This document shows, in pieces, positions 43,996-52,244 of a stretch of 64,000 bases of DNA. Position 1 is the first letter of the stretch. Each line of letters opens with the position of its first letter. A program made the position numbers and the translations under genes. The notes below the pieces were generated by a model. The model searched no databases, had not been told where the DNA came from, and saw nothing but the letters and a program-made list of their open reading frames with translations. Where the stretch lies: contig CP000474.1 in NCBI GenBank assembly GCA_000014925.1, forward strand, positions 2,170,001 through 2,234,000, given 5' to 3'. Origin of the DNA: Paenarthrobacter aurescens TC1 (GTDB taxonomy: Bacteria; Actinomycetota; Actinomycetes; Actinomycetales; Micrococcaceae).

Positions 43996-44014
43996 TTAGG
44001 TAAGGCTAAGCTAA
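43996..44014 (+). promoter_or_regulatory. DtxR/IdeR iron box
   Basis: The 19-mer TTAGGTAAGGCTAAGCTAA matches the DtxR/IdeR consensus (TTAGGTTAGSCTAACCTAA) at 17 of 19 positions, by eye. It lies 12 bases before the GTG start of the ABC ATPase gene. Iron-bound repressor would shut the uptake operon off in iron-rich cells. Confidence 0.88.
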
Positions 44015-44025
44015 TCTTTCATTTT

Positions 44026-44850
44026 GTGATTGAACTGAGTGAACTCTCCGGGCTCGAGGCTACTGACCTGGTCCTCCGTTATGGGGACAAGGATGTGGTC
44101 CATGGAGCAGGACTTCGCCTTGAGTCGGGTCGTATCGTTGCGCTGGTGGGTCCGAATGGCAGCGGAAAGTCCACCCTGCTCCGCGCGCTTGCGCGATTGC
44201 ACGAGGCATCTTCCGGAACCGTGAAGGTCAAGCCCGCCGACGGTGAGGCAACGGATGCGCTGATGATGAAGCGCAGCGACTTCGCCCGGCATGTGACACT
44301 GCTCTCCCAGAGCCGTCCCGTGCCGCACGGGCTGAGTGTCCGCGACGTCGTCGAGTTCGGACGCCATCCGTACCGGGGACGGTGGCGCGCGGCCGATCCT
44401 GAAGGTCCTGCCGCCGTCCACCGTGCCATGGAGCTGACTGGCGTAGCCGGGCTTGCTTCCCGGGGCGTCCACGAACTGTCGGGCGGACAACTGCAGCGTG
44501 TATGGCTGGCAAGCTGCCTGGCGCAAGACACCTCGGTTCTGCTGCTCGATGAACCAACCAACCACCTGGACCTCCGCTACAAAGTGGAGATTTTCGATCT
44601 GGTGTACGACCTCGCCCGCGTCCATGGAGTGGCAATCGGCGTTGTCCTGCACGACCTCGATGAGGCAGCCGCACTTGCCGATCACGTGGTGGTTCTGTCC
44701 GAGGGTCGCATAGCGGCCGCCGGACCCGCCCACGAGGCTCTCGATGCTGCGCTTCTCAGTGATGTCTATTCAATCCCCATCGTTACTCACACAGATCCGC
44801 TGACCGGCAGGCTGCGCACCCGCGCCGTCGGACGGCACAACGACAACTAA
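44026..44850 (+). CDS. Iron-siderophore ABC transporter ATP-binding protein (FepC-like)
   Basis: 274 aa from the GTG at 44026; the open frame further upstream runs through the iron box and is not used. Walker A GPNGSGKSTLL, HVTLLSQSRPVPHGLSVRD Q-loop region, signature ELSGGQLQRVWLA, Walker B VLLLDEPTNHLDL, switch His in VLHDLDEA. The signature and LDEPTNHLD form are those of FepC/FhuC iron importers. First gene of the iron-uptake operon behind the iron box. Confidence 0.92.
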   Translation: MIELSELSGLEATDLVLRYGDKDVVHGAGLRLESGRIVALVGPNGSGKSTLLRALARLHEASSGTVKVKPADGEATDALMMKRSDFARHVTLLSQSRPVPHGLSVRDVVEFGRHPYRGRWRAADPEGPAAVHRAMELTGVAGLASRGVHELSGGQLQRVWLASCLAQDTSVLLLDEPTNHLDLRYKVEIFDLVYDLARVHGVAIGVVLHDLDEAAALADHVVVLSEGRIAAAGPAHEALDAALLSDVYSIPIVTHTDPLTGRLRTRAVGRHNDN

Positions 44851-44894
44851 ACCCCTGTAATACGTCATAACTCCCCAATACGAAAGGGACCACC

Positions 44895-45875
44895 GTGTCC
44901 ATGAAAATCCACAAGGCCCTCGCGGCTACCGCTGCCTTGGCGGTCCTGCTCACCGGTTGCGGCACCACCGAAGGCCCCGCGAGCTCGGCGTCGAACAGCG
45001 CCGGCGCCGGTGAAGCCATCACTGTTACCGACGCCCGCGGCACCGAGGTTAAACTCGACGGCCCCGCCAAGCGCGTGGTCGGAACCGAATGGAACGTAGT
45101 GGAGAACCTGACCACCCTCGGCGTCATGCCGGTAGGCGTCGCGGACGTCAAGGGCTACAGCGCCTGGGTCACCGCCGGCAAGCTGGACAGCACTCCCACG
45201 GACATCGGAACGCGCAACGAGCCCAGCTTCGACACCATTGCTTCCCTCGACCCTGACCTGATCGTCGCCACCACCGACCTCGCCGAGCCAGTGATCAAGC
45301 AGCTCGAAGAGCTGGCTCCCGTCGTTGTGGTGAAGTCAGCCGACGGCAGCCGCCAAATCGCGCAGGCCGAGGACAACCTGAAGCTCGTCGCCAAGGCAAC
45401 CGGCACCGAGACGGAAGCCGACGAGGCCATCGCGGCATTCGACGCAGCCGTGACAAAGGGCAAGGCCGAGCTTGAGAAGGCCGGCGTGGGCGGTTCCCGC
45501 GTGGCATTCGCCGACGGCTGGGTCGCAGACGGCAAGGTCTCCATCCGCCCCTTCACCAAGGGATCTCTGCTGGCAGACATCAACACCGAACTTGGCCTGG
45601 TGAACCCGTGGACCGTTGAAGGCGACCCTGCCTACGGCCTGGGTTCCACGGACGTGGAAGGCTTGACGGCCGTCAACGCCGATCACTTCGTGTACATCAC
45701 CAACAACGCGGACGGCGATTTCACTGAACAGCTGACCGACAACGCAGTATGGAAGTCGCTTCCGTTCGTGGCGGCCGGCAATGTGCACCGCCTTTCGGAC
45801 GGTATCTGGATGTTCGGTGGCCCCGCTTCGATGACCCAGTACGTCGACGCAATCGTCGCATCCCTCACCAAGTAG
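44895..45875 (+). CDS. Iron-siderophore substrate-binding lipoprotein
   Basis: 326 aa, GTG start with GAAAGGGA upstream. Signal peptide with lipobox LLTGC and lipidated Cys at about residue 22. The mature part is a class III (FepB/BtuF-type) binding protein: ITVTDARGTEVKLDGPAKRV, GVADVKGYSAWV, IASLDPDLIVATTD, LPFVAAGNVHRLSDGIWMFG. It would capture a ferric siderophore at the cell surface for the fused permease downstream. The siderophore cannot be named. Confidence 0.92.
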   Translation: MSMKIHKALAATAALAVLLTGCGTTEGPASSASNSAGAGEAITVTDARGTEVKLDGPAKRVVGTEWNVVENLTTLGVMPVGVADVKGYSAWVTAGKLDSTPTDIGTRNEPSFDTIASLDPDLIVATTDLAEPVIKQLEELAPVVVVKSADGSRQIAQAEDNLKLVAKATGTETEADEAIAAFDAAVTKGKAELEKAGVGGSRVAFADGWVADGKVSIRPFTKGSLLADINTELGLVNPWTVEGDPAYGLGSTDVEGLTAVNADHFVYITNNADGDFTEQLTDNAVWKSLPFVAAGNVHRLSDGIWMFGGPASMTQYVDAIVASLTK

Positions 45876-45884
45876 TCCCCACGC

Positions 45885-48023
45885 ATGACCGACACTGTGA
45901 AAAGGCCCGCCAGGACCGTTCCCGCAGCCGTGGCAGGTACTCCCGTGCCCCCGCCGGCGACTGGACCGGGTGCCCGCCGTCGTTCCGGACCAGCCCTCGT
46001 GGCTGGCACGGGGGTGGTACTCCTGGCACTGTTCTCGTTGATCCACCTCACACAAGGAATAGCCGACGTCGGCCCTCTCCAGTTGCTGGGGTTGCTTACC
46101 GGCAGCGGTTCGGACCAGGAAACCGCAGTGTTGGTCGCCTCGCGGGTACCGCGACTTTTCGCCGGCCTGCTGGTCGGCGCCGCCTTGGGGGTGGCCGGCG
46201 CGGCTTTGCAGTCGGCCACCCGCAACGTCCTTGCTTCCCCTGACACTCTGGCTGTGAACGCCGGCGCGCATTTCGCCATAGTGGCTGTGGCGGCGTTCGG
46301 CCTGTCCCTTCCGGCGCTCTTGTCCGGTGGCATCGCGTTCATCGGCGGCCTCGCCGCGGCGGTGCTCGTCCTGGCGTTGTCAGGCGGAGGTGCCAATGGC
46401 AACGGCGGTCCTATCCGCCTGGTCCTCGCAGGCACAGCATTGGCGTTGGGGCTGCATTCTGCCACCAGCGCCTTCCTTCTCTTGTTCATTCAGGAAACTA
46501 CCGGCCTCTATGCCTGGGGGCAGGGCAGCCTCTCGCAGTCCCGCACCGATGAGCTGATCCAGTTCACCCCTGTAGTTCTCCTGGCCATAGCAGGGCTTTT
46601 CCTCCTCGCCCGCAGGATGGATCTCCTCGGACTGGGTGACGACGCGTCCCGGCTGGCAGGTGCAGATCCGCGCCTTGCCCGGGTTGGCGCCGTCGTACTT
46701 GCCGTCGTCCTGTCCGCCGCAGCGGTGACCATCGCTGGTCCGATCGGATTTGTTGGGCTCTGCGCCCCGGCGATTGTGCGCCTCCTGGCCTCCCGCCTCC
46801 GCGGCCTGGGCCGGCATCGTGCTCTGCTGCCTATCTCGGGCCTGGCCGGTGCCGTGGTGGTCATCGGCGCTGATGTCCTGGTCCGAGGGCTTTTCGGTGC
46901 GCAGGCAGGAGTTGAAGTTCCCACCGGTGCTGTTACAACGGTCTTCGGTGCCGTCTTCCTGGTAATCCTGGCCATGCGGATGTCCGATGCCGGATTGAGC
47001 GTTGCCGGTGATGCCCTGGCGCGGCTTCGATCCCGCAGGTTCTTCCTCACCGTCTTGATCGGACTCTTGGTCCTGCTCACTGCTTTGCTGGTGGCCGGAG
47101 CATTGCTGGGTGATGCCAAGCTCCTGCTCGGTGATCTCATCAATTGGCTCACCGGACAGTCGGGAAACCGTGTCAGCGCGGTTCTGGGTACCCGAATGCC
47201 GCGTGTTCTGGCGGCCGTTCTTGCCGGAGCTGCCTTGGCCCTCGCCGGCGCGCTGATCCAAGCAGTGTCCCGGAACTCGCTGGCCGAACCCGGCATCCTT
47301 GGCGTCTCCGGCGGTGGTGGCTTGGCCGCAATCATCGTCATCACCACCGTTCCGACGGCCGGTTCGTGGGTCATCACCGGATCAGCGCTCGGGGGAGCGG
47401 CCCTGTCTGCGCTTCTGGTCTTCGGGCTGGCCTTCAGCGGTGGGCTTCAACAGAACAAACTAGTTTTGATCGGCATCGGCATTTCCGCGGGGCTGGCAGC
47501 TGCCATCACAGTCCTCCTGGTGACAACGGACCCATTCAATCAGACCAAAGCCCTGACCTGGCTCTCCGGCTCCACCTATGGCCGCAACTTTGCCTCCGTC
47601 CTGCCCCCGTTGCTTGCCCTGGTGCTGGCGCTACCGGTTCTGGCGGGCATGCGGCGTGATCTAGACTTGATCGCCGTGGACGACGATTCGCCCCGGGTGC
47701 TTGGAATCAGGCTGTCCGGATCCCGGCTGATCCTGCTCTCCATCGCAGTGCTGCTGACTGCTGGGGCTGTCTCATCAGTTGGCGTCATTGCCTTCGTGGG
47801 CCTGGTTGCACCGCACGCGGCCCGCACACTGGTGGGTGCACGACACTCGCGTGTTCTTCCCGTGGCGGCGCTGATTGGCGCCTGCACGGTGGTCCTGGCG
47901 GATGTCATCGGCCGCACGGTCATAGCGCCGGCCCAGATTCCCGCCGGAATTATGACGGCACTGGTGGGCGCCCCGTATTTCGTTTACCTGCTCTGGCGTT
48001 CAAGAGTTGACCGGACGGTCTGA
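45885..48023 (+). CDS. Fused double FecCD-family iron-siderophore permease
   Basis: 712 aa, about twice the length of a normal FecCD permease, with two homologous halves of about 10 membrane segments each. Half one holds VGAALGVAGAALQSATRNVL and AGPIGFVGLCAPAIVRLLA; half two holds AGAALALAGALIQAVSRNSLAEPG and GVIAFVGLVAPHAARTLVGA. The pair replaces the separate FepD and FepG proteins in one chain. It follows the binding protein gene by 9 bases. A Pro/Arg-rich N-terminal tail of about 45 residues is cytoplasmic. Confidence 0.93.
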   Translation: MTDTVKRPARTVPAAVAGTPVPPPATGPGARRRSGPALVAGTGVVLLALFSLIHLTQGIADVGPLQLLGLLTGSGSDQETAVLVASRVPRLFAGLLVGAALGVAGAALQSATRNVLASPDTLAVNAGAHFAIVAVAAFGLSLPALLSGGIAFIGGLAAAVLVLALSGGGANGNGGPIRLVLAGTALALGLHSATSAFLLLFIQETTGLYAWGQGSLSQSRTDELIQFTPVVLLAIAGLFLLARRMDLLGLGDDASRLAGADPRLARVGAVVLAVVLSAAAVTIAGPIGFVGLCAPAIVRLLASRLRGLGRHRALLPISGLAGAVVVIGADVLVRGLFGAQAGVEVPTGAVTTVFGAVFLVILAMRMSDAGLSVAGDALARLRSRRFFLTVLIGLLVLLTALLVAGALLGDAKLLLGDLINWLTGQSGNRVSAVLGTRMPRVLAAVLAGAALALAGALIQAVSRNSLAEPGILGVSGGGGLAAIIVITTVPTAGSWVITGSALGGAALSALLVFGLAFSGGLQQNKLVLIGIGISAGLAAAITVLLVTTDPFNQTKALTWLSGSTYGRNFASVLPPLLALVLALPVLAGMRRDLDLIAVDDDSPRVLGIRLSGSRLILLSIAVLLTAGAVSSVGVIAFVGLVAPHAARTLVGARHSRVLPVAALIGACTVVLADVIGRTVIAPAQIPAGIMTALVGAPYFVYLLWRSRVDRTV

Positions 48024-48034
48024 CGCTCACACCT

Positions 48035-48106
48035 TCTGCGCTGACATCACCTCCTGCGCGATGTTCATGTCCTGCGCGATGTTCATGTCCTGCGCGGTGT
48101 TCACCT
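48035..48106. repeat. Four tandem 18-bp repeats
   Basis: Four 18-base units begin at 48035, 48053, 48071 and 48089. Units two and three are identical (CCTGCGCGATGTTCATGT); units one and four diverge by a few bases. They fill the gap between the iron permease and the next gene. Spacing and unit length do not fit a CRISPR; slippage expansion is likeliest. Possible effect on transcription of the gene at 48127. Confidence 0.85.
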
Positions 48107-48126
48107 CCTACGCATAGGATCGACTC

Positions 48127-48522
48127 ATGGCCGGTTCCCTGGATTTCCTTGGCCCCATCCTGGAAATGATGACGTGGGTGGGGTTCGTTCCGGGCGTGCC
48201 TCTTCTGATCAGCGCCTGGGTCCTGGCCAAGCGTCGGTGTGTTTGGGGGACTGCGGCCGGAGAACAGTTCGCTGCCGGGGGATTTCTGGGCGTGCAATGG
48301 CTGGATCAGTCGAACGAGGAACAAAAGGTCCTGTTGGACATCCCTGCCCACGACGGCAGCATCGATTCCCGCTCAGTGGTGGTCCATTACGACCTCTGCC
48401 ACCCCTCCCGATGTTCACTGCAGCCACCGCGTCACGACAACACTGTGTTGATTCTGGGCTGGATCCTCACTGGTGTCGGGATTCTCAGCACCCTTGGGGG
48501 ATTCTTCCTCCTTCTCCTCTAG
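48127..48522 (+). CDS. Hypothetical protein with two membrane segments
   Basis: 131 aa. One hydrophobic segment near the N-terminus (MMTWVGFVPGVPLLISAWVL), a soluble middle of about 65 residues, and a second at the C-terminus (VLILGWILTGVGILSTLG). The middle could sit on either membrane face. No family recognised. It starts 20 bases after the 18-bp tandem repeats. Confidence 0.7.
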   Translation: MAGSLDFLGPILEMMTWVGFVPGVPLLISAWVLAKRRCVWGTAAGEQFAAGGFLGVQWLDQSNEEQKVLLDIPAHDGSIDSRSVVVHYDLCHPSRCSLQPPRHDNTVLILGWILTGVGILSTLGGFFLLLL

Positions 48523-48606
48523 CGCGGACCTCTTGAACGCCCGAGCGCACCGGGGCTAGCATTTCCGCGCACCGTCAACGCACACGGTTAAACCGAGGAG
48601 ACTGCT

Positions 48607-49221
48607 ATGAGTGAGACGACCGCAACCCTGATGGTGGACCTGATCATTTCCCTGGACGGCTACGCTTCCGCCGAAGGGTGGCCCGGCTGGTGGGGTTTGG
48701 AAGGTCCGGAATACTTGGCCTGGCTCGACGAAGAGGGAAAGAAGGACTTCACCACCCTCATGGGGGCCACCACGTATCGAGTGATGTCCAGCATGTCGGA
48801 GGAAGCGTCTGGGGACGGTTCAGGGTTCTCCGAGGAAGAGGGCGCCAGCTTGACCGGGCTGGCTGCCATGCCCAAAATCATCTTCTCCTCCACGCTGAAG
48901 GAGCCCTTGGTGTGGCCCAACTCGGAGCTCATTTCCGGTGACGCTGTGGAGGCCGTGCGGGAACTGAAGCGGACCCGATCAGGAACGTTCAGCACGCTGG
49001 GCAGCTTGAGCCTTTGCCGCTCCCTGCTGGCAGCCGGACTGGTGGACAGGTACCGTTTGGTCGTCTTTCCCGTGATAACCGGGAAGACAGGGCGTGAGCG
49101 CATTTACGACGGATACCCGGATGTCGCTCTGGACATGGTGGACAGCCGGACGTTTGACGGCCGGCTCCAGCTGCTTGAGTACGTTCCCCGCGTCATCGAC
49201 GCCCCGCTGACCAGAGGATGA
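48607..49221 (+). CDS. Dihydrofolate reductase-like family protein (RibD C-terminal fold)
   Basis: 204 aa with GAGGAG before the ATG. LMVDLIISLDGYASAEGWPG is the typical N-terminal strand; LMGATTYRVMSSM the second motif; LGSLSLCRSLLAAGLVDRYR and FPVITGKTGRERIYDG close the fold. Nucleotide-binding reductase of unknown substrate. Second of three such genes in the window and clearly distinct from the other two. Confidence 0.9.
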   Translation: MSETTATLMVDLIISLDGYASAEGWPGWWGLEGPEYLAWLDEEGKKDFTTLMGATTYRVMSSMSEEASGDGSGFSEEEGASLTGLAAMPKIIFSSTLKEPLVWPNSELISGDAVEAVRELKRTRSGTFSTLGSLSLCRSLLAAGLVDRYRLVVFPVITGKTGRERIYDGYPDVALDMVDSRTFDGRLQLLEYVPRVIDAPLTRG

Positions 49222-49246
49222 CTTCCGCTGCTCCGGTAGTATCCGG

Positions 49247-49666
49247 TTAAGCGCGCTGCTTGGCGAAGAGGGGCTCCAAGCACTCTGCGTAGTGGGTCAT
49301 CATTTCCGAGAATGTCAGCAGACGGCGTCCGGTCAAGTTGGCCGTGCCGGCGTCCTGCGGCTCCGGTGTCGTCACCACGCAAAGAAGAGGTTCTGTACTG
49401 CTCCCGCCCGAGGTGAGGACTGCGATTCCCCATGGATCCACGGGCTCGGTGACTGAGATGCCCGCATGGTCGAAGGTGTCACGGAGGACGTACCGGGTAA
49501 CCGTCCGCCATGACTGGAGAAACGGCGGCTGCAACTGTTCTATGAGGTCATCGTCATTGGCGTCATAGGCCTCTGTGAGGGCGGCCGACAGCCCGTCCCA
49601 CTCGTTGGCGTCCCGAACCATGAGGTGTGCGGTCCTCAGGCGATCAATGGTTTCAATCAACGTCAT
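49247..49666 (-). CDS. Hypothetical protein
   Basis: 139 aa from the ATG at 49666. Mixed alpha/beta, soluble, rich in acidic residues (EAYDANDDDLIEQLQPPFLQ). No family recognised. The start MTLIETIDRLRTAHLMVRDA follows a GGGGAC. It is divergent from the flavoprotein-like gene at 49898 and convergent with 48607-49221. Moderate support as a gene from length and codon pattern. Confidence 0.62.
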   Translation of the reverse strand: MTLIETIDRLRTAHLMVRDANEWDGLSAALTEAYDANDDDLIEQLQPPFLQSWRTVTRYVLRDTFDHAGISVTEPVDPWGIAVLTSGGSSTEPLLCVVTTPEPQDAGTANLTGRRLLTFSEMMTHYAECLEPLFAKQRA

Positions 49667-49822
49667 GGCAGTCCCCAAACTTCCCGTTGCTACGCCTGCC
49701 CCGAACCGGGCAAGCCTGACCGCCGTCGGCATGTCACATCAAGAGAACGGTTGGAGCGGCAGCATGATTCCCGGAGCAGTTTGCACCTTTGTTTCCGGCT
49801 GCTCCCGCACTCCTTGGGCGCC

Positions 49823-49844
49823 TAGTAAATCAGTAGTCTTACTA
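49823..49844. promoter_or_regulatory. Inverted repeat upstream of the flavin-oxidase-like gene
   Basis: TAGTAA (49823-49828) and TTACTA (49839-49844) are 10 bases apart in the AT-rich part of the gap between two divergent genes. It could be a MarR- or TetR-type operator; no regulator gene is adjacent. Confidence 0.35.
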
Positions 49845-49897
49845 ATAGGCTGGTCGCTTGGGGAAAGTCCCCGAGCTGAAGGGAAACGAGGCGAGGC

Positions 49898-50380
49898 ATG
49901 ACCGAAGAGCAGGGAATCAGCAAGGTTGTTGACATCATCAACGACTCCAGGATCGGAATGTTGACCACTATCAACGAATCGGGGGCCCTGGTCAGCCGGC
50001 CACTGGCCGTTCAGGAAGTCAAGGACGACGGCGACATGTGGTTCTTTACGGGACTGGGCACCTCGCAGGTTGCCCATGTGCGTCAAGAGCCGCGGGTCAA
50101 TGTTTCATTCGGCAAAAACACCGAATGGGTTTCCATAGCCGGGACTGCCGAGGTTGTCACGGACCGGGAGAAGATCCGCGAAATGTGGAACCAGGTGGTG
50201 GAGGCATGGTTCCCCGACGGCCCGGACACCCCTGAAGTGTGTCTCCTGCGCGTTGACTCGGACTCCGCCGAGTACTGGACCAGCCCCGGCGGAACAGCCG
50301 CGACGGTACTCCAATGGGTTAAGTCGAAGGTCACGCATTCCCGGTTCAGCGTGGGCGAAAGCGGCACTGTAGAACTATGA
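49898..50380 (+). CDS. Pyridoxamine 5'-phosphate oxidase-like (general stress protein 26 type)
   Basis: 160 aa split-barrel flavin-binding fold. The sequence VVDIINDSRIGMLTTINESG, ALVSRPLAVQEVKDDGDMWF and VNVSFGKNTEWVSIAGTAEV is the pattern of Bacillus general-stress-protein-26 relatives. Such proteins bind FMN or FAD; function unclear. Next gene (DksA-like) begins 6 bases after its stop, so they are probably one transcript. Confidence 0.88.
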   Translation: MTEEQGISKVVDIINDSRIGMLTTINESGALVSRPLAVQEVKDDGDMWFFTGLGTSQVAHVRQEPRVNVSFGKNTEWVSIAGTAEVVTDREKIREMWNQVVEAWFPDGPDTPEVCLLRVDSDSAEYWTSPGGTAATVLQWVKSKVTHSRFSVGESGTVEL

Positions 50381-50386
50381 CCTGCC

Positions 50387-50758
50387 GTGGTTGATGTGGA
50401 GCGGTTTCGGCTTCTCCTTGAGGAGGAACGTGACCGCAAACTCTCCCTGCTGAAGTCGCTGCGAAGCGACATCAGTTCGGTAAGCCTTGCCCGGCAGGAC
50501 TCCAATGTGGACGACGAGCACGACCCTGAGGGCAGCACCATAGCGTTCGAGCTCTCTCAGGCTTCCGCACTGCTGGAGCAGAGCCGGGTTGGCCTGGATC
50601 AGATCAACGCAGCCCTGGAGCGGATTGCCGCCGGGAGCTATGGTCGATGCGAAATCTGCGCAGTAGCTATTCCGGAGGGACGGCTTGAGGCTCGGCCCTG
50701 GACGCCATTTTGCGTGGAGCACGCCTCCGCAAGCCAAGATAGCCTGCGGAGAAGCTGA
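50387..50758 (+). CDS. TraR/DksA family zinc-finger protein
   Basis: 123 aa, GTG start. The N-terminal half is a coiled coil (FRLLLEEERDRKLSLLKSLR); the C-terminal part is the DksA zinc module YGRCEICAVAIPEGRLEARP with FCVEH. The metal set is CxxC...CxxH, with His in place of the usual last Cys. DksA relatives enter the RNA polymerase secondary channel and change promoter response. It follows the flavin-oxidase-like gene. Confidence 0.88.
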   Translation: MVDVERFRLLLEEERDRKLSLLKSLRSDISSVSLARQDSNVDDEHDPEGSTIAFELSQASALLEQSRVGLDQINAALERIAAGSYGRCEICAVAIPEGRLEARPWTPFCVEHASASQDSLRRS

Positions 50759-50759
50759 G

Positions 50760-51020
50760 CTAGGTGGACATTCCCGGCGAGACCGGCACGAAGTCAATGC
50801 CCTGCTGGACCTTCTTTTGGGGCCCCCGGTTGAACCCCTTGGCGTCCAGGTGATTGCCCGCCCTGTAGGCTGCGAGCGCTTCGTCGTAGATCTCGTTGAG
50901 CCGCCACCCGGTGAATACTTCCTGGCTTCCATCGGAAAAGACGACGGCCACGGAAACGCTGGCGGGAAAATGCCTGTTCATCCGGATAAAGCCTTGGGGG
51001 TCCTGCTGCAGGGAGATCAC
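50760..51020 (-). CDS. Hypothetical small protein
   Basis: Up to 86 aa from a GTG at 51020; an ATG at 50981 gives 73 aa starting MNRHFPASVSVAVVFSDGSQ. Contains a short beta-strand-rich part and an acidic helix (RLNEIYDEALAAYRAGNHLD). No family recognised. It is convergent with the DksA-like gene (stop next to stop) and divergent from the next gene, which fits a real gene, but support is moderate. Confidence 0.5.
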   Translation of the reverse strand: MISLQQDPQGFIRMNRHFPASVSVAVVFSDGSQEVFTGWRLNEIYDEALAAYRAGNHLDAKGFNRGPQKKVQQGIDFVPVSPGMST

Positions 51021-51111
51021 GTGCCAACCGCGCTTTCAGTAGTGGGTGCTCCCAGTCTTCCGTACTTGGGCTGCATTTACATCCAGGTGACGCAGGGCCA
51101 CAATGGCCCCC

Positions 51112-51696
51112 ATGTCCATTCTGAAAGTGCCGTCCGAATCCGGGGCCACCGGGCTGACGGCCGAAATCTATGAAGCCGATATCCGTTCCATGGGCTATGT
51201 TCCCAGCCACACCAAAGCCATGAGCCTGAACCCCGAGGCGCACCAGATCTGGGAGTCACTCACGCAAGCCATCAGTTCGTCTTTGGGCCTCCGGCGCTAT
51301 GAGCTGGTGACCCTCGCCGCAGCCCAGGCGATTGGGTCGTCACACTGCAGGTTGGCTCACGGCAAGAAGACCCTGACCATCATCGACGAGGAGCAACTGC
51401 GCGCCATCGCCCATGATTATCGCGAAGCCGGGCTGCCTCCCGAGGAAGTAGCCATGATGGACTATGCCGTGAAACTCAGCACTGATGCCGCCGCAATGAA
51501 CGACGACGATACGCAGCGGCTTCGCGACGCAGGCTTCAGCGACCGCGAGATCGCGGATATCACCCTGGCGGCTGCGGCGCGGAACTACTTCAGCCGTGCG
51601 CTCCTTGCCCTGGCTGTGGAGTTGGATGTCCCTCCAGGGGTCAGTCCTGAACTGCAGGAGGCGCTGCTGGCGCCGCTGCCCGCCTCAGGTGACTAG
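51112..51696 (+). CDS. Carboxymuconolactone decarboxylase / AhpD-like peroxidase-related protein
   Basis: 194 aa from the ATG at 51112 (ATG 51103 is also in frame). All-helical CMD fold with YELVTLAAAQAIGSSHCRLA and HGKK; only one Cys of the AhpD CxxC pair is present, as C-x3-H. DIRSMGYVPSHTKAMSLNPE is the usual N-terminal part of uncharacterised peroxidase-related enzymes. Its stop overlaps the stop of the reverse DHFR-like gene by 4 bases. Confidence 0.85.
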   Translation: MSILKVPSESGATGLTAEIYEADIRSMGYVPSHTKAMSLNPEAHQIWESLTQAISSSLGLRRYELVTLAAAQAIGSSHCRLAHGKKTLTIIDEEQLRAIAHDYREAGLPPEEVAMMDYAVKLSTDAAAMNDDDTQRLRDAGFSDREIADITLAAAARNYFSRALLALAVELDVPPGVSPELQEALLAPLPASGD

Positions 51697-52244
51697 CCGC
51701 CGTCGGGAGCTTTTCCTTTGTTCTCCAACCGGTAATTGAGCAGCACGATTCCGGAGGGGTAGTGCCGGCACTCCAGGAGTTCCAGTGTGGTCCACTGGCT
51801 GACCCGGCCGAAGAAGGGAACGCCGCCGCCCAGAACCACCGGGATGATGGACAAACCGAGTTCGTCAATCAAGCCCAGCTCGACGAACTCCGTGACCAAC
51901 CCGCCTCCTCCGAAGAGACAAATGTCCTTGTCCTGGGGGATGGATTCCTTGATCCGGGTGACGAGCTCGCGCAGGTCTCCGGAGAACAGTTCCGTCCTGC
52001 CCTTGGTAGCTAGCGTTTGATCGTGCGTGACAACATACGTTGGGACCTTGGATCCTCCTCCCATCTTCGACACCTCGCGGAAAGTGTTGGCTCCCATGAT
52101 GTAGGCGCCGGTCCTCCGCTCGGTCGATTCAAAACCGTAGTCTTCGTTTTTTCCCATGGAATTGTTCAACCACGAGAGGTCGCCGCTTTCGGAGGCGATA
52201 AAGCCGTCCAGGCTTGCGGCCATTCCGCCGAACACGATGCTCAT
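51693..52244 (-). CDS. Dihydrofolate reductase-like family protein (RibD C-terminal fold)
   Basis: 183 aa from the ATG at 52244. MSIVFGGMAASLDGFIASES is the family start; RRTGAYIMGANTFREVSKMG the nucleotide-loop motif; ICLFGGGGLVTEFVELGLID and SIIPVVLGGGVPFFG the conserved close. The ATG overlaps the MFS gene stop (ATGA), so it is expressed with that transporter. The longer open frame upstream lies inside the MFS gene and is not used. Substrate unknown. Confidence 0.9.
   Translation of the reverse strand: MSIVFGGMAASLDGFIASESGDLSWLNNSMGKNEDYGFESTERRTGAYIMGANTFREVSKMGGGSKVPTYVVTHDQTLATKGRTELFSGDLRELVTRIKESIPQDKDICLFGGGGLVTEFVELGLIDELGLSIIPVVLGGGVPFFGRVSQWTTLELLECRHYPSGIVLLNYRLENKGKAPDGG

Noticed and set aside
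48035..48106. CRISPR array
   Set aside because: Units are 18 bases and directly adjacent with no spacers, and no cas genes are present.
47950..48351. Reverse open frame with repeated HEHRAGHEHRAG peptide
   Set aside because: The repeats come from the 18-bp DNA array, and the frame has no start signal and overlaps two forward genes.
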